Source: JARDZI01 sp041639705 (lineage in GTDB: Bacteria; Bacillota; Clostridia; Clostridiales; Caloramatoraceae). Taken from it: a stretch of DNA of 20,704 bases. A program made the translations under genes and the position numbers. The stretch is from contig JBEQBT010000026.1 of assembly GCA_041639705.1 (NCBI GenBank), positions 1 through 20,704 on the forward strand, written 5' to 3'. The notes beneath the pieces are model-generated. The model saw nothing but the letters and a program-made list of their open reading frames with translations, was not told where the DNA came from and searched no databases. This document shows positions 6,048-13,500 of the stretch, one piece after another; the first letter of the stretch is position 1, and every line of letters starts with the position of its first letter.

Positions 6048-8312
6048 ATGAAAATGTGTTCAATTTGTAATAAAAATATAGCCACAATATTCACTGCCAA
6101 GGTTGTAAATGGAAAATCTGAGATGGTTGGAATATGCATACAATGTGCACAGAAGATGGGTATGCCTGTAATAGACCAGCTTATGCAGCAAGCTGGAATA
6201 ACTCCTGAGGAGCTCGAAAATTTAAATGAACAGATGAGTTCTATTCTTCAGGAAAGTGATGGGGAGGAAATAGGTGATAACAGTATAATGGAACTTTTCA
6301 ATGGAGGCTTGAAACCTGCAAATGAAGGAGATAATGTATCCAAGGAGAAGGAAGGGGTAGCTAATATTAAGGAACACCCTGAGGAAAAATCTAAGAGCGG
6401 CAAGAGTAAGAAGAAAAGGAAATTTCTTGATACCTATGGGATAAGCCTTACAGACAAGGCTAAGGAAAATAGAGTGGACAGGGTTATTGGAAGGAATAGT
6501 GAAATTGACAGGGTAATTCAAATATTAAACAGAAGAACTAAGAACAATCCTGTACTTATTGGAGAACCTGGGGTTGGAAAGACTGCAATTGCAGAGGGTC
6601 TTGCTGTAAGAATTATAGAAAAACAAGTACCTGTCAAGCTATACAACACTGATGTATATCTTCTTGACTTAACTGCAGTTGTTGCAGGAACACAATTTAG
6701 GGGACAGTTTGAAGGTCGTATGAAATCAATAATAGATGAGGCTAAAGAGGACGGAAATGTAATCCTAGTAATTGATGAACTTCACAACATAATTGGTGCT
6801 GGAGAGGCTCAGGGTGGTGCTATGAATGCAGCAAATATTCTAAAGCCAGCCCTAGCAAGGGGAGAAATCCAGGTAATAGGTGCTACAACCCTTGATGAAT
6901 ATAGAAAGCATATTGAAAAGGACTCAGCACTTGAAAGAAGGTTTCAGCCTGTTATAGTTGATGAACCAACAGTTGAGGATACAATAGAAATATTAAAGGG
7001 AATAAAGAACTATTATGAGGATTATCACAGAGTAACAATTCCAGATGATGTAATAGAATCAGCAGCTCATTTGTCTGAGAGATATATTACAGATAGATAT
7101 CTCCCAGATAAGGCAATAGACGTTATAGATGAAGCAAGCTCAAGGGCAAATTTAAAAAATAAAGGACTTGTAGAATTAAAATCCTTAAAGGAAGAGTTGG
7201 ATGAGCTCAGGACTAAAATAGATGAGGCTGCTGTGAATAATGATTTTGAAAAAGCTGCGGATTATAAGACAAGGGAATGTCAGCTTGTAAAGAAAATTAA
7301 TGAGCTTGAGAAGGAATGCAGTGATGTAAAGCTCACAATTGGGGATGTTGCTGCAGTTATTGAAGCATGGACTAAAATCCCTGTTCAGAGTCTTACAGAG
7401 GAAGAAGCAGAAAAGCTGTTAAACCTTGAAGATAGACTTCATGGTCGGGTAATAGGTCAACATGAGGCAATTGAGGCTATATCAAGGGCAATAAGGCGTA
7501 ATCGTTTAGGTTTCAGAAAGAAAAAGAAGCCATCCTCCTTTATATTTGTAGGACCTACAGGTGTTGGCAAGACAGAATTAGCCAGGGCATTATCCTGTGA
7601 ACTATTCGGAAGTGAGGAAGCACTTATAAGAATAGATATGTCGGAATATATGGAAAAGCACACAGTTTCAAAGCTAATTGGTGCACCTCCTGGATATATT
7701 GGTTATGATGAGGGAGGTCAGCTCACTGAAAAAGTTAGAAGAAAACCCTACTCTGTAATTCTTCTTGATGAAATTGAAAAGGCTCATCCTGATGTGTTTA
7801 ACATGCTTCTTCAGATTCTTGAGGATGGAAGGCTTACAGATAATCAAGGAAGGACAGTATTCTTTGAAAATACCGTAATAATTATGACCTCAAATGCAGG
7901 AACTGACTTTAAATCCTATGGAATTGGATTTAATCAGGGATATAATGCTCTTGAAAACCATGCTAAGGAAGCATTAAAGGAAATATTCAGACCTGAGTTT
8001 TTAAACAGAGTTGATGATGTGGTTGTATTCAAGCTGCTTTCAAAGGAAGAGCTATATAAGATAATAGAACTTATGTTAAAGGAAGTAGGAGAGGAAATAA
8101 AAGAAAAGAAGATGACAATGGAGGTTTCCAAGGAAGCCAAGGACTTTATACTGGATAAGGGTTATGATGAAAAATATGGAGCAAGACCACTTAGAAGAAC
8201 TATCCAAAAGTATATTGAGGATGAAATTGCAGAATATTACCTCCATAAGAATATTAAAGATGGAGCCCATATAAAAGTAGTCCTTGAGGATGAAAAAATA
8301 AGATTAATATAA
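6048..8312 (+). CDS. clpE: ClpE-type ATP-dependent Clp protease ATPase subunit
   Basis: Hsp100 AAA+ unfoldase that feeds proteins to ClpP in the cytoplasm, typically stress-induced. The ATG at 6048 follows GGAGA with 7-base spacing; a TTG at 6018 in frame is less likely. The 754 residues comprise an N-terminal zinc finger with the ClpE spacing C-X2-C-X22-C-X2-C (C4-C33), a charged Lys/Glu/Ser-rich linker (about 90-125), AAA-1 with Walker A GEPGVGKT (172-179) and Walker B VILVIDE (238-244), a UVR/coiled-coil segment (about 385-425), and AAA-2 with GPTGVGKT (502-509) and ILLDEIEK (571-578). The IGF tripeptide (626-628) that docks on ClpP is present. The zinc finger and absence of a ClpC-type N-domain separate it from ClpC. 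It is monocistronic, ending in a terminator. Confidence 0.93.
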   Translation: MKMCSICNKNIATIFTAKVVNGKSEMVGICIQCAQKMGMPVIDQLMQQAGITPEELENLNEQMSSILQESDGEEIGDNSIMELFNGGLKPANEGDNVSKEKEGVANIKEHPEEKSKSGKSKKKRKFLDTYGISLTDKAKENRVDRVIGRNSEIDRVIQILNRRTKNNPVLIGEPGVGKTAIAEGLAVRIIEKQVPVKLYNTDVYLLDLTAVVAGTQFRGQFEGRMKSIIDEAKEDGNVILVIDELHNIIGAGEAQGGAMNAANILKPALARGEIQVIGATTLDEYRKHIEKDSALERRFQPVIVDEPTVEDTIEILKGIKNYYEDYHRVTIPDDVIESAAHLSERYITDRYLPDKAIDVIDEASSRANLKNKGLVELKSLKEELDELRTKIDEAAVNNDFEKAADYKTRECQLVKKINELEKECSDVKLTIGDVAAVIEAWTKIPVQSLTEEEAEKLLNLEDRLHGRVIGQHEAIEAISRAIRRNRLGFRKKKKPSSFIFVGPTGVGKTELARALSCELFGSEEALIRIDMSEYMEKHTVSKLIGAPPGYIGYDEGGQLTEKVRRKPYSVILLDEIEKAHPDVFNMLLQILEDGRLTDNQGRTVFFENTVIIMTSNAGTDFKSYGIGFNQGYNALENHAKEALKEIFRPEFLNRVDDVVVFKLLSKEELYKIIELMLKEVGEEIKEKKMTMEVSKEAKDFILDKGYDEKYGARPLRRTIQKYIEDEIAEYYLHKNIKDGAHIKVVLEDEKIRLI

Positions 8313-8322
8313 GTAATATAAT

Positions 8323-8359
8323 AAGCCCTGTGTTCAAAGTATAATTGAACCCAGGGCTT
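8323..8359 (+). terminator. Terminator after clpE
   Basis: AAGCCCTG (8323-8330) and GTTCAA (8332-8337) pair with TTGAAC (8345-8350) and CAGGGCTT (8352-8359), broken by one mismatch; the loop is 7 bases. An AT-rich but not pure-T tract follows. Confidence 0.75.
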
Positions 8360-8466
8360 AATTATAAGTGACAGGCTCATGAGTTATGAGTTATTTCTAT
8401 TGGCTTTGTATATACTGTAATATTTATGTTAAACTTAAATAAAATTATCATATTGAGGTGAGGTTA

Positions 8467-8547
8467 ATGAATGAAATTCTAAGGAAATTAGGCTTTAAAG
8501 AACAGAGTCCAATATATTTGAAAGGTGTGATTTTATGCAGTTTTTAG
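8467..8547 (+). CDS. Possible 26-residue leader ORF overlapping the YciI-like gene
   Basis: ATG at 8467 is preceded by GAGGTGAGG and opens a 26-codon frame ending at 8547, overlapping the start of the next gene (8535) in another frame. The peptide (MNEILRKLGFKEQSP...) resembles nothing I recognise. The strong ribosome site and overlap suggest translational coupling, but the frame is short enough to arise by chance. Confidence 0.3.
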   Translation: MNEILRKLGFKEQSPIYLKGVILCSF

Positions 8548-8828
8548 TTACTGCCTATGATGGAAAAGATGAGGGAGCACTTGAGAGAAGACTTGCAGTA
8601 CGTGAGGACCATCTGAAGGCTACAGCTCAGATGAAGGCTGAAGGAAAGACGTTGTTTGCAGGTGCTTTACTTGATGAAAATGAGAAGATGATAGGTTCAG
8701 CTTTGATAGTAAACTTTCCTTCAAGAGAGGAACTGGATAAATGGCTAGAGGTAGAACCCTATATGATTAATAATGTGTGGAAGCAATTAGATATAAAGCC
8801 ATTTAAGGCTGCATCCATTTTTATATAG
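8535..8828 (+). CDS. YciI-family small protein
   Basis: 97-residue protein of the YciI/YCII superfamily, a dimeric alpha-beta-barrel (ferredoxin-like) fold of mostly unknown function. The family pattern is visible: an N-terminal beta-strand (MQFLVTAYDG), the conserved Arg...His of RLAVREDHLKA, AEGKTLFAGALLDE, and the EPYMINNVWKQLDIKPF segment matching the DPY...W motif. The start at 8535 has AAAGGTG 7 bases upstream. The gene stands alone between the clpE terminator and a convergent bidirectional terminator. No partner gene suggests a substrate. Confidence 0.85.
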   Translation: MQFLVTAYDGKDEGALERRLAVREDHLKATAQMKAEGKTLFAGALLDENEKMIGSALIVNFPSREELDKWLEVEPYMINNVWKQLDIKPFKAASIFI

Positions 8829-8890
8829 GTAATAGTTGGCTTTGATCAGGAAGCAATAGATAAAACATTAGGACTATAACATAATTTAAA

Positions 8891-8912
8891 CCCGGGAATC
8901 CCCGGGCTTTTT
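8891..8912. terminator. Bidirectional terminator between the YciI-like gene and cooS
   Basis: CCCGGG (8891-8896), loop AATC, CCCGGG (8901-8906), with TTTTT downstream on the plus strand (8908-8912) and a TTTAAATT tract on the minus strand. It serves two convergent genes. Confidence 0.85.
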
Positions 8913-8916
8913 ATAA

Positions 8917-10830
8917 TTAACTCAACCCCATACCTTTTCTCTTAGCATTAATATGGGCTTCTATATTATTTGCAACTTCCCTTGGATCATCTCCAAGTGC
9001 TACTTTGCCCCCTGTTAAGCCTTCCACATCCTGAGTTAAAAGCTTTACTAAATCCTTTGCACCTGTTACAAATGGTGTAGGAGATAGATGGGTATATGCA
9101 CCATAAGCTACAGCGAATACTCCGTCTATGGTTGCCTTTTGCTCCATCCATTCAGGTGCTGTTACAGCAATTGGAAGGTCTGGTATATCAACATCCAGAT
9201 GATTTGCAAGTTCAGTAACCAGCATAGATATTCTACCCGTATCAGTACAGGTTCCAAAGCTTAATACTGGAGGCATTTTTAGTAGATTACACACTTCCTT
9301 AAGTCCCGACCCGGCCATATCTGCAGCTTCAAGTGTACACAGTCCTGCTACTTCAAGTCCATGGTTTCCACATCCTCCAGCAACAACTAGTATATCCTTT
9401 TTAATTAATTCCTTTACCAAATTAACTGTATTCCAATCATGTGGACCATTTCGCAAGGTTGTGCAGTTGGCTAATGCAACCACTCCCTTTATTTTCCCTG
9501 CAACAATAACATCCACTAGTGGATCAAGCTTGTTTCCAAGGGCTTTTAATACAGCTTCAGTTGAAAAGCCTGCAATTGCCTTTTGTATTCTTTTAGGAAC
9601 CAATGGCTTTACCTTACCCTTTCTTTTAGTGAAGTTATCTATTCCAATCTCTATTAGCCTATCGGCCATTCCATCGACCTCTGATGGATTATAGGGAATC
9701 ATCTCACTCATTCCAGGAACACCTATAATAGTACTAACTCCAATCAATGCAAACTGATATTTTTCTGCATATTGGTCAATAGCAGGAGGCGAGCAGTTTT
9801 CTTCCATAGCATAAACGTCAACTGCACCAGTTGCAAGAAGTGGTTCTATTGCAAGCCAGTTGCCCATTAAACCAACAAATACATCATCAACTTCAAATCT
9901 TTGTAAAAGCTCCTGGCCTGTTTCAATTGAACCAACTATTCTTAATCCCTTTGCTCCTACAGCCTTTGCTCTGTCCTGAACCGACCTGGTTTTTGCCTTC
10001 TGCAGAGTTGCAACTCCAGGCCAGGGCTGATGTCCATTGAACACTATGTTTATATATTCAGGATCCATAATTCCAAGATCTGTATTTACTTCATGGGGCA
10101 TTGGAGTTCCAAATAAAATGTCTTGAACCATTTCAAGTCCTATTTGAGCTGTATATATTGTGGAAAGCCCTAGGCGAAGGGCTTTTTTAGCTAATGAAAC
10201 ATAATCACCGTCAACATTTGTTAGGCAACTTGAAATTGCATTTTGTCCCTCATGTTCTACACCAGCAGGATAAATACCCAAGTCTCTCCAAATTGGTTTT
10301 CTCTTTCTCGGAGCAAAAACATCTACCATCACGCTTTTTTCATCAGAGCCTATCTTCATTTCTTTTATTAAAAAATCGGCGAGTTCTACTGCCATTTTGT
10401 TCATATCCTGATTTGCATTGATACCAACCTTTTCACACATCCATTTTAACTTATCAATATCTTTAATCTTAAATGGAGTTTTACCCTCCCCTGTTGCCTT
10501 AAGAGTTCTAAAGGCTTCATATGCATGGTGACCATATGTACCTGCACCCATAATATTATGTAAAAGAAAGTTTCTCATTGCCATTGCATCAGGACCTATA
10601 CCACATACGCCCTTGACCTGTTCTCCACTTAAATTGATTCTACAGGGGCCTTGAGAGCATAGCTGGCAGCTTAGCCCTTCAAGACAGAACTTACATCTTA
10701 TTTTCTCTTGATATGCATACCTGTCAAACACATTGGACATTCCATCTTCTCGTATTCTTTTCATCATTTCTTCTACGGAGTCATGATAACTCAGACGTCC
10801 TTCAGTTTTTTCTAAAATGGTTTCATTCAT
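8917..10830 (-). CDS. cooS: CooS-family Ni-Fe carbon monoxide dehydrogenase homologue with altered C-cluster
   Basis: 637-residue homologue of the anaerobic CODH catalytic subunit, which in true CODHs interconverts CO and CO2 at a Ni-Fe-S C-cluster. AGGAGG lies 9 bases before the ATG at 10830. B-cluster cysteines are C55, C58, C63 and C76; C46 and C49 form a CX2C pair for the D-cluster. C-cluster ligands are recognisable as H267 (FNGHQPW), C346 (ENCSPP), C456 (ANCTTL), C487 (GGCGNHG) and C528 (GTCTDTG), and the catalytic-site Lys as K565 (PEWMEQK). The usual LCCTGNE motif reads SIETGQE (301-307), so the Cys295-equivalent is replaced, apparently by E303. No cooC, cooF or acs genes are adjacent. 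CO oxidation is therefore uncertain; a non-canonical redox role is possible. Confidence 0.88.
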   Translation of the reverse strand: MNETILEKTEGRLSYHDSVEEMMKRIREDGMSNVFDRYAYQEKIRCKFCLEGLSCQLCSQGPCRINLSGEQVKGVCGIGPDAMAMRNFLLHNIMGAGTYGHHAYEAFRTLKATGEGKTPFKIKDIDKLKWMCEKVGINANQDMNKMAVELADFLIKEMKIGSDEKSVMVDVFAPRKRKPIWRDLGIYPAGVEHEGQNAISSCLTNVDGDYVSLAKKALRLGLSTIYTAQIGLEMVQDILFGTPMPHEVNTDLGIMDPEYINIVFNGHQPWPGVATLQKAKTRSVQDRAKAVGAKGLRIVGSIETGQELLQRFEVDDVFVGLMGNWLAIEPLLATGAVDVYAMEENCSPPAIDQYAEKYQFALIGVSTIIGVPGMSEMIPYNPSEVDGMADRLIEIGIDNFTKRKGKVKPLVPKRIQKAIAGFSTEAVLKALGNKLDPLVDVIVAGKIKGVVALANCTTLRNGPHDWNTVNLVKELIKKDILVVAGGCGNHGLEVAGLCTLEAADMAGSGLKEVCNLLKMPPVLSFGTCTDTGRISMLVTELANHLDVDIPDLPIAVTAPEWMEQKATIDGVFAVAYGAYTHLSPTPFVTGAKDLVKLLTQDVEGLTGGKVALGDDPREVANNIEAHINAKRKGMGLS

Positions 10831-10924
10831 GGGACAATCCCTCCTAAAAAATTCTTCAAAACAAGTTTTCTCAATAGAATATCAAAATATGCATACAAGA
10901 ATAATTTTCTGAGGAGTGTGGATT

Positions 10925-11008
10925 ATGAAACTTTATGACAAGAAAATTAAATTTAACATGTTTATATTACTTTGTATTGTAGTAGACTCCACTAAAGTCA
11001 TAAAATAG
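10925..11008 (+). CDS. Possible 27-residue membrane peptide or truncated gene start
   Basis: ATG at 10925 follows GAGGAGTG with 6-base spacing. The peptide starts MKLYDKKIKFNMFILLCIVV, a basic N-terminus then a hydrophobic run resembling a signal or membrane anchor, and stops at 11006-11008. Repeat DNA begins about 40 bases later, so this may be the 5' remnant of a membrane or secreted protein gene cut by insertion. Unrecognised. Confidence 0.3.
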   Translation: MKLYDKKIKFNMFILLCIVVDSTKVIK

Positions 11009-11050
11009 AAAAAATGCGTCGAAAATTGAAAACAAAACTATGATAGAATC

Positions 11051-11164
11051 GTAGTGGTCGATGCCCACATCGACAGGGCATCAACGGTGTAAGGGATACC
11101 AACATCAACTGTGGAAATTCCATGCATCGCAAATACCCAAGCCGATGTGGGCATCGACCACTAC
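11051..11164. repeat. 114-bp element with perfect 22-bp terminal inverted repeats
   Basis: 11051-11072 (GTAGTGGTCGATGCCCACAT then CG) is the exact reverse complement of 11143-11164. The 70-base interior has no coding frame with support. It resembles a small MITE or cruciform element; the outermost GTAG/CTAC resembles the ends of family B. Confidence 0.75.
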
Positions 11165-11186
11165 AGTGTACTGTTATATTCAATAT

Positions 11187-11206
11187 AAGGGAACAGTGTT
11201 CGTCCG
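11187..11206. repeat. Family B repeat, degenerate copy 2
   Basis: AAGGGAACAGTGTTCGTCCG compared with GGGGCGAACAGTGTTCGCCCG. The palindrome is damaged by base changes and a missing G-C step. Confidence 0.6.
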
Positions 11207-11223
11207 TTCATCCACAAGTTACA

Positions 11224-11264
11224 ATGCATTACCACTCAAATGTGAATGTGAAGTGCATGGCACC
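11224..11264. repeat. Dispersed 41-bp repeat, family C, copy 2
   Basis: Matches 2877-2917 at 39 of 41 positions and, as there, lies shortly downstream of a family B copy in the same orientation. Confidence 0.75.
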
Positions 11265-11320
11265 TTATGAAACCTTTATACATATAGTGTAGTATCAGTT
11301 TATAAAGGGAAGTGTAACTC

Positions 11321-12034
11321 ATGGGCTATTTGAAGGGTAAATGGTTCGAAGAAGAGAACGGTCCATACTATTCTCATTCTTATCGAAATGAAGAGGATGT
11401 TTTGTGTAAATATGAAAACAGAATAAATGTAAATGGTAAGGGAAGCATAAAGGCTGTTCCAGATATTGCAGTTGTAATACTTGGAGTTGTGGCAGAGGGA
11501 AAAGACATAAATGCTGTTCAGAAAGAAAATGCAGAATTAACAGAAAGGGTTATTTTTGCATTAAGCAAACTAAGTATAGATGATAGGGATATTGAAACAG
11601 AAACATATATTATTGAACCTATGTATGATTTTGTCGAAGGAAAGCAAATATTTAGAGGATATAAAGTAAGGAATATATTAAGAGTTACAGTAAGAGAAAT
11701 AGGGAGAACTGGTAAAATAATAGACTCTGCTGTTAGAAGTGGAGTAAATACTGTAAATAGCATCGATTTTGATGTATCAGAACAAGGGGGATATTATTAT
11801 CAAGCATTAAAGCTTGCTGTTGAGGATGCTGTAAGAAAGGCAGAGGTTGTTTCAAAGACCATGGGAGTAAATGTGGATAGGATTCCAGTAAACGTTACTG
11901 AAGAGAGATATGGGCCAATACCAATGGTTCTAGGTGCTTTCACAGAGAGTAAAATAACAACTACACCGATTAGACCAAAACGAGTTGAATTTGTTGCTAG
12001 TGTAAAGGCAGTGTTTAAATATGATAGTGAATAA
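11321..12034 (+). CDS. SIMPL-domain (DUF541/YggE-like) protein
   Basis: 237-residue protein of the SIMPL family, whose members include YggE (linked to oxidative stress) and BP26. The family hallmark is seen in VNGKGSIKAVPDIAVVILGV (about 37-56), followed by an alpha-beta domain with the NAVQKENAELTERVI helix and a second half (ALKLAVEDAVRKAEVVSKTMGV). Unlike YggE there is no signal peptide: the N-terminus is hydrophilic (MGYLKGKWFEEENG), so a cytoplasmic location is inferred. GGGAAG precedes the ATG by about 9 bases. The gene has its own terminator. Molecular function of the family is poorly known. Confidence 0.88.
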   Translation: MGYLKGKWFEEENGPYYSHSYRNEEDVLCKYENRINVNGKGSIKAVPDIAVVILGVVAEGKDINAVQKENAELTERVIFALSKLSIDDRDIETETYIIEPMYDFVEGKQIFRGYKVRNILRVTVREIGRTGKIIDSAVRSGVNTVNSIDFDVSEQGGYYYQALKLAVEDAVRKAEVVSKTMGVNVDRIPVNVTEERYGPIPMVLGAFTESKITTTPIRPKRVEFVASVKAVFKYDSE

Positions 12035-12042
12035 ATATAAGC

Positions 12043-12078
12043 TCCCGGATAAGTAAAACACTTCGCCGGGATTTTATT
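12043..12078 (+). terminator. Terminator after the SIMPL gene
   Basis: TCCCGG (12043-12048) pairs with CCGGGA (12066-12071), with an inner AAGT/ACTT pairing, followed by TTTTATT. Confidence 0.75.
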
Positions 12079-12190
12079 ACTTCAAACCAGAGAATGCATG
12101 GATTTTACTATTGAATTTTATAATAATATTTCAAATATACATTATATTTTTAAATAATGTGGGAATGATTAATACTAGGAGGTGAAAATT

Positions 12191-12380
12191 ATGATAAATA
12201 TTCCATTTGATTCTGGAGAAGAATATATTGTTATTAACCGTCATTCAGGGGAAGTAGCATATTGAGTTCCTGACGAAAAGGGTTTTTTTAGCAAGTGAGA
12301 TGAAAAGCCTTCTGCTGGACGCAGATAATGCCAATAAATTTACAACAAGTAATTACAATAATAAAGTTAAGGAGGTATGA
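12191..12380 (+). pseudogene. Small unrecognised gene with a +1 frameshift (about 62 codons if repaired)
   Basis: AGGAGGTG stands 6 bases before the ATG at 12191, an excellent start. The frame reads MINIPFDSGEEYIVINRHSG and four more residues, then meets TGA at 12263. Removing one T near 12262 joins it to an open frame of 38 residues (12264-12380: EFLTKRVFLASEMKSLLLDA...), whose TGA falls in the left arm of the terminator hairpin. The joined 62-residue product has protein-like composition throughout. I do not recognise the family. It could be a real frameshift mutation, a sequencing error, or a genuine 24-residue peptide. Confidence 0.5.
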
Positions 12381-12407
12381 GTTGTATCATACCTCCTTAA
12401 CTTTATT
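12360..12407. terminator. Perfect 21-bp bidirectional terminator hairpin overlapping both gene ends
   Basis: Arms 12360-12380 and 12387-12407 are perfectly complementary, with a 6-base loop. The plus-strand small gene stops at 12378-12380 in the left arm; the minus-strand DUF1540 gene stops at 12403-12405 in the right arm. GCATTTTT follows on the plus strand. Confidence 0.8.
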
Positions 12408-12582
12408 GCATTTTTGGAGCAAATGTAGCACAGTCTGTGTCTTGAGTGCTTTTAGCATTAGTTGGCTGTATTTCAATATTTGATGCATTGCAGTGGTCTC
12501 CTTCGTGGTAATATGTGCATGTATTTACAACACATTTTACACCTGGGAGATGATGATGCTCTCTATTTACTCTACCTTCCAT
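12403..12582 (-). CDS. DUF1540-domain small cysteine-rich protein
   Basis: 59-residue protein with GGAGG 7 bases before the ATG at 12582. It shows the DUF1540 pattern: KCVVNTCTYYHEGDHCNA (16-33) then SNIEIQ, a spacer and TDCATF near the C-terminus, giving four conserved cysteines (C17, C22, C31, C51) likely to bind a metal. A His cluster (HHH at 9-11) lies near the N-terminus. Such proteins are common in clostridia and bacilli and have no assigned function. It converges on the small frameshifted gene. No close partner gene is seen. Confidence 0.88.
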   Translation of the reverse strand: MEGRVNREHHHLPGVKCVVNTCTYYHEGDHCNASNIEIQPTNAKSTQDTDCATFAPKMQ

Positions 12583-12802
12583 ATAAATACCTCCTGATAA
12601 TTTATAAAATTTGAATCTTTACTTAGTTTGAACTGTTTGCAATTATTTATACAAATGTTTATGTTCATTTAATAATTAATAATGTATAAATAGTACACAA
12701 ATACATAAAAATAACAATTTCAAAAGGAATTATGATAATATTAGTTGTATAGAATAAGTAAAAGGATGCTTCAAAAAAATTAATGGAATTGGAGCTGATT
12801 TA

Positions 12803-13468
12803 ATGGGAAACAAACAGGAAATGTTTGAAGAATTTGATAAACACCTAATGGAGGACAGTGAGCCCTCGATATACTTTAAAGGATTGATTAAGAATGGTTC
12901 TTATCCAGATGAATATCCCTTTAAAATGCTTTCTGATTTGATTGATACACCACAATCTCCAGAACATCACCCTGAGGGAAGCGTCTGGAATCACACTATG
13001 CTTGTTGTAGACAGAGCAGCAGAACGGAAGGATAAAAGCCAGGATCCACATGTATTTATGTGGTCTGCGCTTTTACATGACTTGGGAAAGGCACCTACAA
13101 CTAAAATTAGAAAGGGAAGAATAACCTCCTATGACCATGATAAATGGAGTAAAAAGATGGCGATTGAATTTTTAAAGGACTTTACTCATAACAGTGATTT
13201 CATCGATAAGGTATCTAAAATGGCAAGATGGCACATGCAATTGTTATTTGTTATTAAAAACCTCCCCTTTGCAGAGACTGAAAGAATGGTCCAGGAGGTG
13301 TCAATTGATGAAATGGCATTGCTATCCCTATGTGACAGACTGGGAAGAGGCAATATGACGGAGGATAAAGCTGAAGAAGAAAAAGAAAACGTAAGTATAT
13401 TTAAACAAAAATGTGAAAAGGTTTATAAACACAAGCAGGGTAGAATTGAACTTAAAAAGAAGAATTAA
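12803..13468 (+). CDS. HD-domain metal-dependent phosphohydrolase-like protein
   Basis: 221-residue stand-alone HD protein. Motifs: HHPEGSVWNHTMLVVD (first His), LLHDLGKAPTT (the HD doublet), SYDHDKWSKKMA (further His/Asp) and ARWHMQLL (His before the terminal helices). The arrangement matches the HD domain attached to bacterial CCA-adding tRNA nucleotidyltransferases, but no nucleotidyltransferase domain is present. Predicted to be a divalent-metal phosphohydrolase acting on a nucleotide or RNA phosphate; substrate unknown. TTGGAG lies 8 bases before the ATG. It is a single gene closed by a strong terminator. Confidence 0.87.
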   Translation: MGNKQEMFEEFDKHLMEDSEPSIYFKGLIKNGSYPDEYPFKMLSDLIDTPQSPEHHPEGSVWNHTMLVVDRAAERKDKSQDPHVFMWSALLHDLGKAPTTKIRKGRITSYDHDKWSKKMAIEFLKDFTHNSDFIDKVSKMARWHMQLLFVIKNLPFAETERMVQEVSIDEMALLSLCDRLGRGNMTEDKAEEEKENVSIFKQKCEKVYKHKQGRIELKKKN

Positions 13469-13500
13469 AATAGAACCTGATTTTCATCAGGTTCTATTTT
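13467..13500. terminator. Bidirectional terminator between the HD gene and membrane protein genes
   Basis: A perfect 15-bp stem (13467-13481 with 13486-13500) and 4-base loop TTTC. The A-run and T-run at the two ends give U-tracts in both directions. It overlaps the end of the HD gene and touches the stop codon of the minus-strand gene. Confidence 0.9.

Larger units (their letters stand above)
10831..11320. other. Divergent intergenic region with repeat island
   Basis: The first 90 bases hold the cooS leader. After a possible small ORF (10925-11008), bases 11051-11264 are stacked repeats: a 22-bp inverted repeat element, a degenerate family B copy and family C copy 2. The last 50 bases hold the leader of the SIMPL gene. 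No other coding sequence is supported. Confidence 0.65.

Noticed and set aside
8829..8880. Possible gene remnant after the YciI-like gene (VIVGFDQEAIDKTLGL)
   Set aside because: Sixteen codons with no start site or recognisable family; too short to support.
12263..12265. Selenocysteine at the TGA in the small ORF
   Set aside because: After the TGA the same frame runs only ten more codons, no convincing SECIS stem-loop directly follows, and the -1 base repair gives a longer, better protein ending in the terminator.
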